Positions 9,829 to 17,871 of a DNA stretch of 64,000 nt are shown one piece after another. The stretch covers positions 23,532 to 87,531 of the forward strand of contig JASHNW010000015.1 of assembly GCA_030041435.1 (NCBI GenBank), in the 5' to 3' direction. Numbering within the stretch: position 1 is the stretch's first letter; each line of letters begins with the position of its first letter. The position numbers and the translations under genes were made by a program. This DNA is from Acidobacteriaceae bacterium (GTDB lineage: Bacteria; Acidobacteriota; Terriglobia; Terriglobales; Acidobacteriaceae). The notes under the pieces were generated by a model. The model ran no database searches. It was not told the origin of the DNA and worked only from the letters and a program-made list of their open reading frames with translations.

Positions 9829-11814
9829 TTGGGGCCGGAAGCCGCCAAACCCCTGCAGACGATCCGGTTCGGCAAGGAATTCGAACTCGATCCGGGACTC
9901 TTCGAGCTGCGCCGCTCAGGCCGCGCGGTCAAGCTGGAACGCGTGCCGATGGAAGTGTTGCTGCTGCTGGTGAACGAACGGGGCCGGGTGGTCAGCCGCC
10001 AGGAAATCGCCGATGCGGTGTGGGGCGAGGGCATTTCCCTGGACACCGACAACAGCATCAACGGCGCGATCCGGAAGATCCGCCAGGCGCTGAAAGACGA
10101 CCCGGAGCGCCCCCGCTGCATCCAGACGATAACCGGGCGCGGGTATCGATTCATTGCGCCGGTCGCCACGCAGGAAGCTGAGGGCGAAGAGCCCGCCGGG
10201 GCTGAGCCGCCGGCGATGGCAGCGCCGGGCGAGGAGTCCGTCGAGGCGCCGATGCAGCCCGAACTGCAGGCAGCAGCAGTGCGGGCGCCGGCCGCAGAAT
10301 CTCCGGCCCGTGCGTCGCGTCGCTGGCGGCTCGTTCTGGTTGCCGCCGCCGTGGTGGCGATCGCTGCTGTGAGCCTCGTGGTGTGGTGGCGCCGGTCAGA
10401 GGCCCGCATCGCCTCGGAGCGGACGGTGCGGCTGGCGGTGCTGCCCTTCCAGAACCTGACCGGCGACCCCGGCCAGGATTACCTCAGCGACGGATTCACG
10501 GAAGAGCTGATCACGCAGCTGGGCAGCCTCGATCCCCAGCGCCTGGCGGTGATCGCCCGGACGTCGGTGATGTACTACAAGGGCGCGCGGACGCCGCTGC
10601 GGCGGATCGCCCAGGACCTGGGCGTCCAGTATGTGCTGGAGGGCAGCGTGCGGCGCGACGCCGAGAGAGTGCGCATCACGGCGCAGCTGATCCAGGTGCG
10701 CGACCAGACGCACCTGTGGGCTCAGGAATACGACCGCTCGCCGGAGGATATGCTGGCCATCCAGAGCGAAATCGCCCGGGAGATCGCCGGCGAGATCCAG
10801 CTGGCGCTGGACAAGCGCGCGACCGGCAGCCGGGCGGAACAGGCCGCGCTGTCGCCGCAGGAATACGAAGCCTGGGACGCTTATCTGAGAGGGCGCTACC
10901 TGTGGAGCAAACGCAGCGAGGACGGGCTCGAGGGAGGTGTGGACTGGTTCCGGAAGGCGATCGCCAAAGACCCGAACTTCGCGCCCGCGTGGGCGGGGCT
11001 GGCGGACTCGTGGACGATCATGAGCAGCTACGGCTACGTGCCTGCCAGCGTCTACATGCCGCAGGCGCGGGAGGCCGCGCTCAAGGCGCTGCAACTGGAC
11101 GGCTCGCTGGCGGAGGCGCACGCGTCGCTGGCGCTGATTGCCGAGAACTACGACTGGGACTGGCAGACGGCCGAGAAGGAATATCGCCGCGCCATCCAGC
11201 TGAACGGGAACTACGCGACCGGACACCAGTGGTTTGCGGAGTGCCTGGCCTTCGAGGGACGCTTCGACGACGCGCTGGCGGAGAGCGAACGAGCGCGCTC
11301 GCTCGATCCGTTGTCGACGATTATTGCCGCCGACAATGGTGCAATTTACTACTTTGCGCGCCAGTACGACCGCGCTGCAGCCCGCTTCCAGAGCGTCCTC
11401 GATGTGGATCCGGCGAACGGGCGCGCCCATCTGATCATCGACGTTTATGTGCAGCAGGGCCGGTACGCGGAGGCGCTGGCGGCGATCCAGCAGTGGCGCC
11501 GCCAGGGCGACGGCCCCTGGATCTGGGCGAAGGAGGCTCTGGTGTACGGGCGGTCGGGCGATATGGCGCGGGCCAGGCAGGCGCTCGAGAAGGTCAGGAA
11601 GGCGCATCGGAGCATGGGTCTGGATCCCGATCCGCTGCTCGACGTTGCCTACGCCGGGGTGGACGACCGGGAAGAGCGGCTGGCGACGCTGGAAGACGCA
11701 TTTCGACGGCGCAGCAACCTGCCCACGGCGCTGAAAGTCGACCCGCTGTACGATCCTCTGCGCGGCGATCCGCGCTTCGCGGCCATGCTGCACCGGGCCG
11801 GGCTGGATCGATAG
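9829..11814 (+). CDS. ToxR/CadC-type membrane regulator: winged helix, TM helix, TolB-like domain, TPRs
   Basis: One-component transcription regulator of 661 aa. TTG start at 9829 with AAGGGGG about 7 nt upstream. Residues about 12-105 are an OmpR/PhoB-type winged helix (VPMEVLLLLVNERGRVVSRQ, then NSINGAIRKIRQALKDDP and GRGYRFIAPV). A Pro/Ala/Glu-rich linker leads to one transmembrane helix (about 166-187, WRLVLVAAAVVAIAAVSLVV). The periplasmic side starts with a TolB/FlgO-like domain (LAVLPFQNLTGDPGQDYLSD, then VQYVLEGSVRR), followed by TPR repeats from about residue 345 to the end. Such proteins bind DNA while anchored in the membrane. Its signal and targets are unknown; the neighbouring methyltransferase is the nearest candidate target. 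Confidence 0.9.
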   Translation: MGPEAAKPLQTIRFGKEFELDPGLFELRRSGRAVKLERVPMEVLLLLVNERGRVVSRQEIADAVWGEGISLDTDNSINGAIRKIRQALKDDPERPRCIQTITGRGYRFIAPVATQEAEGEEPAGAEPPAMAAPGEESVEAPMQPELQAAAVRAPAAESPARASRRWRLVLVAAAVVAIAAVSLVVWWRRSEARIASERTVRLAVLPFQNLTGDPGQDYLSDGFTEELITQLGSLDPQRLAVIARTSVMYYKGARTPLRRIAQDLGVQYVLEGSVRRDAERVRITAQLIQVRDQTHLWAQEYDRSPEDMLAIQSEIAREIAGEIQLALDKRATGSRAEQAALSPQEYEAWDAYLRGRYLWSKRSEDGLEGGVDWFRKAIAKDPNFAPAWAGLADSWTIMSSYGYVPASVYMPQAREAALKALQLDGSLAEAHASLALIAENYDWDWQTAEKEYRRAIQLNGNYATGHQWFAECLAFEGRFDDALAESERARSLDPLSTIIAADNGAIYYFARQYDRAAARFQSVLDVDPANGRAHLIIDVYVQQGRYAEALAAIQQWRRQGDGPWIWAKEALVYGRSGDMARARQALEKVRKAHRSMGLDPDPLLDVAYAGVDDREERLATLEDAFRRRSNLPTALKVDPLYDPLRGDPRFAAMLHRAGLDR

Positions 11815-11818
11815 AGCG

Positions 11819-14467
11819 CTACTCGGTGCGCAGGGCGCGCAGCGGATCGATGCTGGCGGCGCGCGCGGCGGGCACGGCGCTGGCGGCCAGCGCCACGGCT
11901 GCAACGCCGGCGACTCCCAGCAGATAGCTCAGCGCATCCAGGGGCTGAACGCCATAGAGCGACGAGGTGAGCCCGCGCCCTGCCAGCATGGCGAGGGGCA
12001 CGCCCACCGCTACGCCCACAGCCGTCAGCCACAGACTGTCGCGCAGGATCATCCACACCACCTGCCCGCGCCGCGCGCCTACGGCCATGCGGACACCGAT
12101 CTCGGCGGTGCGCAGATTCACCCGATAAGCGAGCGTTCCATAGAGCCCGGTGGCCACCAGCACAACCGCCAGCAGGCCGAAGAATTCCGCGAGGCGCGCG
12201 AAGAGAATCTGCTGCGAGATGGTCTGCTCAAACTGCGTCCGCTGCAGCGTTGGGCGGATGAGCGGGGCATTGGGATCCATCTGTGCGACCACCTTGCGCA
12301 CCGTCGGCAGAATCGCCAAAGCATCGTCGCGGACGCGCATCTCCACATTCATTCCGCCTTCGCCGGGGGCCTGCGCGTAGTCCCACCAGGCCATGGGGAT
12401 GGGCGCTTCATCCATGCTGCGGTACTTGTGATTTTGCACCACGCCGACGATGGTGAGGCCGTTGACCTGATGCCCCAGCGGATTCTGGTTGGGCAGGAAG
12501 GTTTTAGCAAAGAGCTCGCTGACAATGGCGACTTTCTGCGAGCCGGCGTTATCGGCGTCGGTAAATTCGCGGCCGAGAAGAACGGGAACCTGCAGGGTGT
12601 GGAAGAAATCGGGCCCAATATCGTTCTCGCGGACCAGGTTCTCTGCGCCCGCCGGCAGGACGGGGTCGTGGCCGTCCACCATGACATTCGAATTGTTGGA
12701 CCACCAGGAACCGATGCGTTCCTGCATGACGGCTGCGGATTCGACGCCGGGCAGCAGGCGCAGGCGGCGCTGCAATTCCTGGTAGAAGCGCACCAGCGCA
12801 GGCTCCGAGTGCAGGCTTTGCGGATTGAGCCCGAAGACGACCAGGCCGTCGGTATTCATGCCCAGCGGAATGTTCTCGAGATTGCGCAGGGAGCGCGTCA
12901 GCAGCGCGGCGCCCACCAGGAGCACGACGCAGAGGGCCATCTGCAGCGAAACGATGGCTTTGCCGAAGCGGGTTTTGCCGGCATCGGTGCGGGCCGCGGC
13001 GGCCGAGGTGCGCAGGGAGAGCTCGGCTCCGCCCGCGGTGGCCGCGCGCAGCGGAGCCAGACCGAAGAGCAGCGCCGCGAGGGCCAGAACCGCCAGAGCG
13101 AAGAGCAGGACGGTGCGATCCGGGGCAAGGCTGGATTCGATCAGGGCCCAGCGGGCCAGCGTGCGCGTTGCTCCCAAAGCGAAACACCAGGCGAGGGCGC
13201 CGCCGGCGGCCACCAGCAGCAGGCTTTCGGTCAGCAGCTGGCGCAGGAGTTTCACGCGGCCCGCGCCGAGGGCGAGACGCAGAGAGAATTCCGTTTGCCG
13301 GGCTGCGTTCCGCGCCACCAGCAGCATCGCCACGTTGGTGAGCGCAATCACCAGCACCAGGGCCACCAGGGCCATCAGCGCGTGCAGCGGTTTGCCGTAC
13401 TGCTCTTCAAAGCCGGGAAAGTCTCGGGCGTCTGCAAAGCTGAGCACGGGTATGCGCTCGTGCGGCATGGGGGCGCCGAGACCCACATACGCGGCGCGCT
13501 GGAACAGCGGCTGGACGCTGGCCAGAGCCTGCGCACGGGTGCGCCCCGGCGCGATGCGCGCGATCAGCTGCAGGCACCACCAGGTCGGGTCCTGCTGGTA
13601 CAGCTTGCCGTTTTCCGGCGGATTGCCGAGGACGTTGAACTCGACGCGATTCTGCAGCGGGATCCAGAAGTCCATGGAACGGCCGGCTTCCGTTCCTTCA
13701 AAGCCGGGCCCCGCGACGCCCACGATCGTGAATGGCACGCCCTTGATGAACATAGTCGTGCCCAGCACGTCGGGTGAACGCGAGAAGCGCCGCGTCCAGT
13801 AGTTGTAGCTGAGGACCGCGGTTTGCGTGTGATCCTGTTCGTCCTGGGCGGTGAAACCGCGTCCGCGCGCCAGCGGCACGCCCAGGCCGCTGAAGAAATT
13901 GCCGCTCACCATGTCGCCTTCGGCGGTTTCCGGTTCCGCGTCGATGCGGACGCCCACCTTATCGGAGGAGAGGTCGCCGGTCGCGATCACCTGGCTGAGC
14001 GCATCGCCGCGGTGGCGCAGCGCGTCGTAGACGGGCCAGGAGAACGTCGCGTTGGAATCGATCGTGCCGGTGTTGTTGGGCGAGCGCGAGGTCCGCAGCA
14101 GGACAACGCGCTGCGGATCGGAAACCGGCAGCGATCGCAGCAGGACGGCATCCATCACGCTGAAGACCGCCGTATTCGCGCCGACGCCGAGGGCCAGGGT
14201 CAGGATCGCGGCCGCGGCGAAGCCCGGGCTCTGGCGGAGCCCGCGCAGGCCGAAGCGCAGATCGCGCAACAGCCGGTCCAGGCCGATCCAGCGGCCGCTC
14301 GTGTAGAAGCGCTCCTGCGCGGCGCGGACGTTGCCGAATGCGCGGCGAGCTTTCCAGCGCGCCTCCTCCTCGTTCAGGCCCTCCTGGCGCAGATCGTCGG
14401 CTTCCAGTTCCAGATGAGTCCGGATCTCTTCGGCAAAGTCGTCTTCGCTGCGTTTGCGCCGGAACAT
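11819..14467 (-). CDS. ADOP-type ABC permease, full length (module with PadR)
   Basis: 882 aa inner-membrane permease. Residues 1-75 are the permease prefix domain (FAEEIRTHLELEADDLRQEG, then ARRAFGNVRAAQERFY); the first TM follows (GFAAAAILTLALGVGANTAV). Then come a MacB-like periplasmic domain, FtsX block 1 (about 370-480), a further TM segment, a second periplasmic domain and FtsX block 2 (GVRMAVGARRGQVVWMILRD), ending SIDPLRALRTE. The ATG lies 2 nt after the padR stop with GAGGAGG ahead, so the two genes form one operon. Its 3' end is only 4 bp from the convergent CadC-type gene stop. Exported substrate unknown. Confidence 0.92.
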   Translation of the reverse strand: MFRRKRSEDDFAEEIRTHLELEADDLRQEGLNEEEARWKARRAFGNVRAAQERFYTSGRWIGLDRLLRDLRFGLRGLRQSPGFAAAAILTLALGVGANTAVFSVMDAVLLRSLPVSDPQRVVLLRTSRSPNNTGTIDSNATFSWPVYDALRHRGDALSQVIATGDLSSDKVGVRIDAEPETAEGDMVSGNFFSGLGVPLARGRGFTAQDEQDHTQTAVLSYNYWTRRFSRSPDVLGTTMFIKGVPFTIVGVAGPGFEGTEAGRSMDFWIPLQNRVEFNVLGNPPENGKLYQQDPTWWCLQLIARIAPGRTRAQALASVQPLFQRAAYVGLGAPMPHERIPVLSFADARDFPGFEEQYGKPLHALMALVALVLVIALTNVAMLLVARNAARQTEFSLRLALGAGRVKLLRQLLTESLLLVAAGGALAWCFALGATRTLARWALIESSLAPDRTVLLFALAVLALAALLFGLAPLRAATAGGAELSLRTSAAAARTDAGKTRFGKAIVSLQMALCVVLLVGAALLTRSLRNLENIPLGMNTDGLVVFGLNPQSLHSEPALVRFYQELQRRLRLLPGVESAAVMQERIGSWWSNNSNVMVDGHDPVLPAGAENLVRENDIGPDFFHTLQVPVLLGREFTDADNAGSQKVAIVSELFAKTFLPNQNPLGHQVNGLTIVGVVQNHKYRSMDEAPIPMAWWDYAQAPGEGGMNVEMRVRDDALAILPTVRKVVAQMDPNAPLIRPTLQRTQFEQTISQQILFARLAEFFGLLAVVLVATGLYGTLAYRVNLRTAEIGVRMAVGARRGQVVWMILRDSLWLTAVGVAVGVPLAMLAGRGLTSSLYGVQPLDALSYLLGVAGVAAVALAASAVPAARAASIDPLRALRTE

Positions 14468-14469
14468 GC

Positions 14470-14841
14470 TTACACCTCCTCGCCCTGCGGTTTGCCGCCG
14501 GAGTCAAGAATCAGGCCCACGGCGCGGGTGAGCCGCTGCCACTCCGTGGTCTTGTCGCTCAGCTGCTCGCGCCCTTTGGGCGTGAGGTAGTAGAAGCGCG
14601 CGCGGCGGTTGTTCTCGCTGACGCCCCATTTCGCGCGGATCCATTTCTTGTCCTCGAGGCGCTGCAGCGCGATGTAGAGCGAGCCGTGATCGACGAAGAA
14701 GACCTCTTCGGACTGGCGCTGGATGGAGCGGGCTACGCCCTGCCCGTGGCAGGGGCCGAGGAGGAGGGTGCGCAGAATGAGCAGGTCGAGAGTGCCCTGC
14801 AGCAGCGCGATGCGGTCGGGGTTGCTGTCCTGGGTTGACAT
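14470..14841 (-). CDS. PadR-family transcriptional repressor of the ADOP operon
   Basis: 123 aa winged-helix regulator. Helix-turn-helix region [20 protein letters not shown] and the wing [20 protein letters not shown], which ends in [11 protein letters not shown], are PadR hallmarks. The ATG at 14841 is preferred over an in-frame TTG at 14850, because the TTG overlaps the -10 hexamer of the only good promoter. It heads a two-gene operon with the ADOP permease. Autorepression is expected from the inverted repeat over its own promoter. Effector unknown. Confidence 0.9.
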   Translation of the reverse strand: MSTQDSNPDRIALLQGTLDLLILRTLLLGPCHGQGVARSIQRQSEEVFFVDHGSLYIALQRLEDKKWIRAKWGVSENNRRARFYYLTPKGREQLSDKTTEWQRLTRAVGLILDSGGKPQGEEV

Positions 14842-14882
14842 TCGACCCAAGTATGGGCGCAGCTTGGGTAGAATGTCAACCC
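14832..14882 (-). promoter_or_regulatory. padR promoter inside a near-perfect inverted repeat (putative PadR operator)
   Basis: Arms 14832-14851 and 14863-14882 are 20 bp each and match at 19 of 20 positions, separated by 11 bp. On the minus strand TTGACA (14874-14879) and CATACT (14850-14855) are 18 bp apart, a good sigma-70-type promoter contained within the palindrome. The expected start of transcription is 1-2 nt before the padR ATG, implying a leaderless or nearly leaderless mRNA. Confidence 0.75.
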
Positions 14883-15129
14883 GAACGCTGCAGGAGCGTA
14901 TCGGTCAACGGGAGGGTTGAGCGGGCGCGCCGGGAGGCGGACGGCCGGGGGAAGTCCCGGCGGCGGGTCGCGGCGACCGTGCACTCGATCCGGAAGGCCA
15001 CGGGAACTCAGGACTTGCGATTAATGCGCGGTTGCCTGCCGCCGATAGAGTTCAATACAGGCGCATCGGCCGCCCGGCCGGGCCGGGAAACCGGAGCTGC
15101 GCCTGAACGACAGCGGGAAACGAGCAGGC

Positions 15130-16842
15130 ATGTCGCGAGAGCAGAGACGCGAGAGCGGTGAGGAGTGGTACCGGTACGCGCTGACGCTGGAGGCCTCGCA
15201 GGAGGGCTTCTGGGACTGGGATCTGGCGACGGGCCGGCTGTGGGGATCGAACCGGTGGCAGTCGATTACCGGGGTGGACGAGCCGTGCACGCGGCTGGAG
15301 ACCTGGATGGAGCGGGTGCATCCGTTCGACAAGCCGCGGCTGGAGGCGGATCTGCGGGCGATACGGGCGGGCAAGTGCAGCAAGCTGCGCAACGAGCATC
15401 GCATCCGGCACCGCAACGGGCAGTGGCGCTGGGTGCTGGCGCATGGCGTGGCGGCCCAGGACGGCGGGGGGCGGGTGACGCGTGTGGCCGGCTCGCTGAC
15501 CGACATGACCGAGTGCCGCACGGCGGATGCGCTGACCGGGCTGCCCAATCGCATCTTCTTTCTGGATTATCTCGAGCACCGCATGGACCGGGGACGCCAG
15601 CGCGGAGACTGGGATTTCGCGGTGCTGGCGGTGGCGCTGGATCGCTTCGACCGGGTGAACGAGGTGCTGGGCGCGAGCGGCGGCGATCGCCTGCTGATGG
15701 AAACGGCCATGCGCATGCAGGCCATGTTGCCGGAAGGCTCGATCGCAGCGCGGCTGAACGGGGCGGAGTTCCTGGTGTGTCTCGAATCGGTGCAGAACGA
15801 TGCCGAGGCGGTGGAGTTTGCGGCGCAGACGGCGGGAGCGGTGGGCGAGCCGTTTGTGTGGCGCGGCCATCGCATGACGCCGCAGCTGGCGATCGGCATT
15901 GCCAGGGCGGAGGCGACCTATGCGCATCCTGAAGACCTGATGAGCGACGCGGAGAGCGCACTGGCCCATGCGCGCAGGGGCGAGCCCTCCGGCGTGGTGT
16001 GCTATTCGCGCGGCATGCGGGAGCAGGCGCTGGAGCGGCTGGAGCTGGAGGCCGATCTGGAGCGGGCCATCCGCCAGGGCGAGCTGACCATGTTCTACCA
16101 GCCGGAAGTGGACCTGCGGACGGGACGCATCATCGGCTTCGAGGCGCTGGTGCGCTGGAAGCACGCGCGCCGCGGGCTGCTGCCGCCGGCCGAGTTTATT
16201 CCGCTGGCCGAGGAGACGGGGCTGATTTTGCCGCTGGGCGACTGGGGCATGGCGGAAGCGTGCAGGCAGCTGGTGGAGTGGCGGACCAGGGGCCATGCGG
16301 AGCTGAAGAGCGCGCGCATGAGCGTCAACCTCTCCGCGCGGCAGTTCGAGCGGCCCGATCTGGTGGAACGGGTGCGCCAGGTGCTGGACCAGACCGGGCT
16401 GAACGACGGCGCGCTGCGGCTGGAGGTGACGGAGAGCAGCCTCATCGCCGATGCGGCGGCGGCGGCGAAGACCATGCGCGAGCTGGGCGCGCTGGGCGTG
16501 GGCCTGCACATGGACGATTTCGGCGTGGGCTACAGCTCGCTGCATTATCTGCAGCGGTTTCCCTTCGACACGCTGAAGATCGACCGCTCGTTTGTGCGCG
16601 GGGTGGTCCACGACCGGGAGTCGCGGCAGATCGTGCGCAGCATCCTCGATTTGGCGAAATCGTTCGGCATGGACGTGGTGGCGGAAGGAATCGAGGACGC
16701 GGAGCAGCTGCGGGAGCTCCAGTCGATGGGCTGCCCCTGCGGTCAGGGATACTACTTCGCGCGGCCCATGGATCCTGGGGCCATTAGCGAGCTGGTGGCG
16801 GCGCGGGGATTCACCCATGAAGCGATTCCTTTGCCCGTGTGA
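15130..16842 (+). CDS. PAS-GGDEF(degenerate)-EAL protein, probable c-di-GMP phosphodiesterase
   Basis: 570 aa, no signal peptide or TM. Residues about 10-130 are a PAS_3-type fold (TLEASQEGFWDWDLATGRLW, then HRIRHRNGQWRWVLAHGV, then VAGSLTDMTE). The GGDEF domain follows (about 137-295), but its signature is NGAEF (residues 210-214), so cyclase activity is unlikely. The EAL domain (about 310-560) keeps the catalytic set: GFEALVRW (Glu338), SVNLSARQF, LEVTESSLI, MDDFGVGYSSL, LKIDRSFV, VVAEGIED and CGQGYYFARPM. It should hydrolyse c-di-GMP to pGpG, with PAS sensing and possibly GTP binding by the inactive GGDEF as input. Stands alone between the padR promoter and the lipid A deacylase gene. Confidence 0.92.
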   Translation: MSREQRRESGEEWYRYALTLEASQEGFWDWDLATGRLWGSNRWQSITGVDEPCTRLETWMERVHPFDKPRLEADLRAIRAGKCSKLRNEHRIRHRNGQWRWVLAHGVAAQDGGGRVTRVAGSLTDMTECRTADALTGLPNRIFFLDYLEHRMDRGRQRGDWDFAVLAVALDRFDRVNEVLGASGGDRLLMETAMRMQAMLPEGSIAARLNGAEFLVCLESVQNDAEAVEFAAQTAGAVGEPFVWRGHRMTPQLAIGIARAEATYAHPEDLMSDAESALAHARRGEPSGVVCYSRGMREQALERLELEADLERAIRQGELTMFYQPEVDLRTGRIIGFEALVRWKHARRGLLPPAEFIPLAEETGLILPLGDWGMAEACRQLVEWRTRGHAELKSARMSVNLSARQFERPDLVERVRQVLDQTGLNDGALRLEVTESSLIADAAAAAKTMRELGALGVGLHMDDFGVGYSSLHYLQRFPFDTLKIDRSFVRGVVHDRESRQIVRSILDLAKSFGMDVVAEGIEDAEQLRELQSMGCPCGQGYYFARPMDPGAISELVAARGFTHEAIPLPV

Positions 16843-16978
16843 GCGCGGCCTGGGGAGCCGGAAAGTCAAAATTCGGACCTGTGCCGCGCGTGCTACCTTG
16901 AAATGCAGGTTGCCGGGCGCCCTGCGATCGCCCAGCCCAGCGACCGGAACTCGTTCAGCCGGGCAGGTGGATCTCTCC

Positions 16979-17791
16979 ATGGGTCAGCGCAGGTGCGCAG
17001 GTTTATTCGCAACGGTGCGGCGCGCGGTCCCCCGGGCTCGTCTGTTTCGCATGCGTCGATTCTTCCCGGTGGCCGCCTTCCTGGCCGTCGCGTGTCTGCT
17101 TGGCTGTGCCGCAGTCGCCACGGCGCAGGATAACAGCGCATCCGTCATCGCCTCACAATCCAGCGTAGCCCCCGGCGCCACTTCCGCCGTCAGCCGGGCC
17201 CCCGTGCCCAGCGAGGCTCCGGCCCAGGACCTGGTCTTCGAGGGGATGGGCTCGTACGGCAACTACAGGATTTTCGCCGGGGGCGAAAACGCCCATCTGT
17301 ATACGGGTGGCCTTGAATACGACCGCAATTCGTGGGGCACCTTCCTCAAGGCGCGCATGGATTACTCGGCGGAAGTCCTGCCGGTGATGATCCTGAACGA
17401 GCCGGCGGTTACGGACATCTGGGGTGACACCAAAGGCCCGGGCCGCAAGATCCTCTACGGCATTGGCCTTACACCCGCCGGCCTGCGCATGACGTGGCGA
17501 GAGAAGCGGGCGATCAAGCCCTGGTTCGCGGTTAAAGGGGGCGTGCTGGCCTTCGATCAGAAAGTGCTCACGAGGGCGAGCACCTATGAGGACTTCACCC
17601 TGCAGGAATCGGCGGGCATGATGGTGCGCGTGTCGCCGCGCTACGATCTGCGCCTGGGTTTGTTCGGCGACTTCCACTTTTCGAATGGATTTGCGACCAA
17701 CGTGAATCCGGGCCTCGACGTGATGAATTACAACGTCGGAATCGTCTACCACCTGGGCAGCCGCCGGAGCGAGGTTGCGCGCGCGCGCTGA
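16979..17791 (+). CDS. PagL-like lipid A 3-O-deacylase / acyloxyacyl hydrolase family protein
   Basis: Exported barrel protein of 270 aa from the ATG at 16979, which has AGGTGG about 7 nt upstream; an internal ATG at 17051 gives a more typical signal peptide (MRRFFPVAAFLAVACLLG...ATAQ) of a 246-aa product but lacks a ribosome binding site. The mature part has barrel-like strands (RIFAGGENAHLYTGGLEYDR, FLKARMDYSAEVLPVMIL). The C-terminal segment FHFSNGFATNVNPGLDVMNY carries the His-x-Ser-Asn and N-P-G-x-D/N pattern of PagL-type deacylases. Known members remove the 3-linked acyl chain of lipid A in the outer membrane. Activity here is inferred from this motif. Confidence 0.75.
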   Translation: MGQRRCAGLFATVRRAVPRARLFRMRRFFPVAAFLAVACLLGCAAVATAQDNSASVIASQSSVAPGATSAVSRAPVPSEAPAQDLVFEGMGSYGNYRIFAGGENAHLYTGGLEYDRNSWGTFLKARMDYSAEVLPVMILNEPAVTDIWGDTKGPGRKILYGIGLTPAGLRMTWREKRAIKPWFAVKGGVLAFDQKVLTRASTYEDFTLQESAGMMVRVSPRYDLRLGLFGDFHFSNGFATNVNPGLDVMNYNVGIVYHLGSRRSEVARAR

Positions 17792-17871
17792 CGGCGCATA
17801 CGGCAGACTGCAATTCCGCGCATGGAAGCGCCGACTGCAACCCCGCATCGGCAAGCCAGGATGTCCGGCCC

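Noticed and set aside
15052..16980. Minus-strand open frame of 642 codons opposite the EAL gene
   Set aside because: His/Arg/Gln-rich shadow; the plus strand carries intact EAL motifs.
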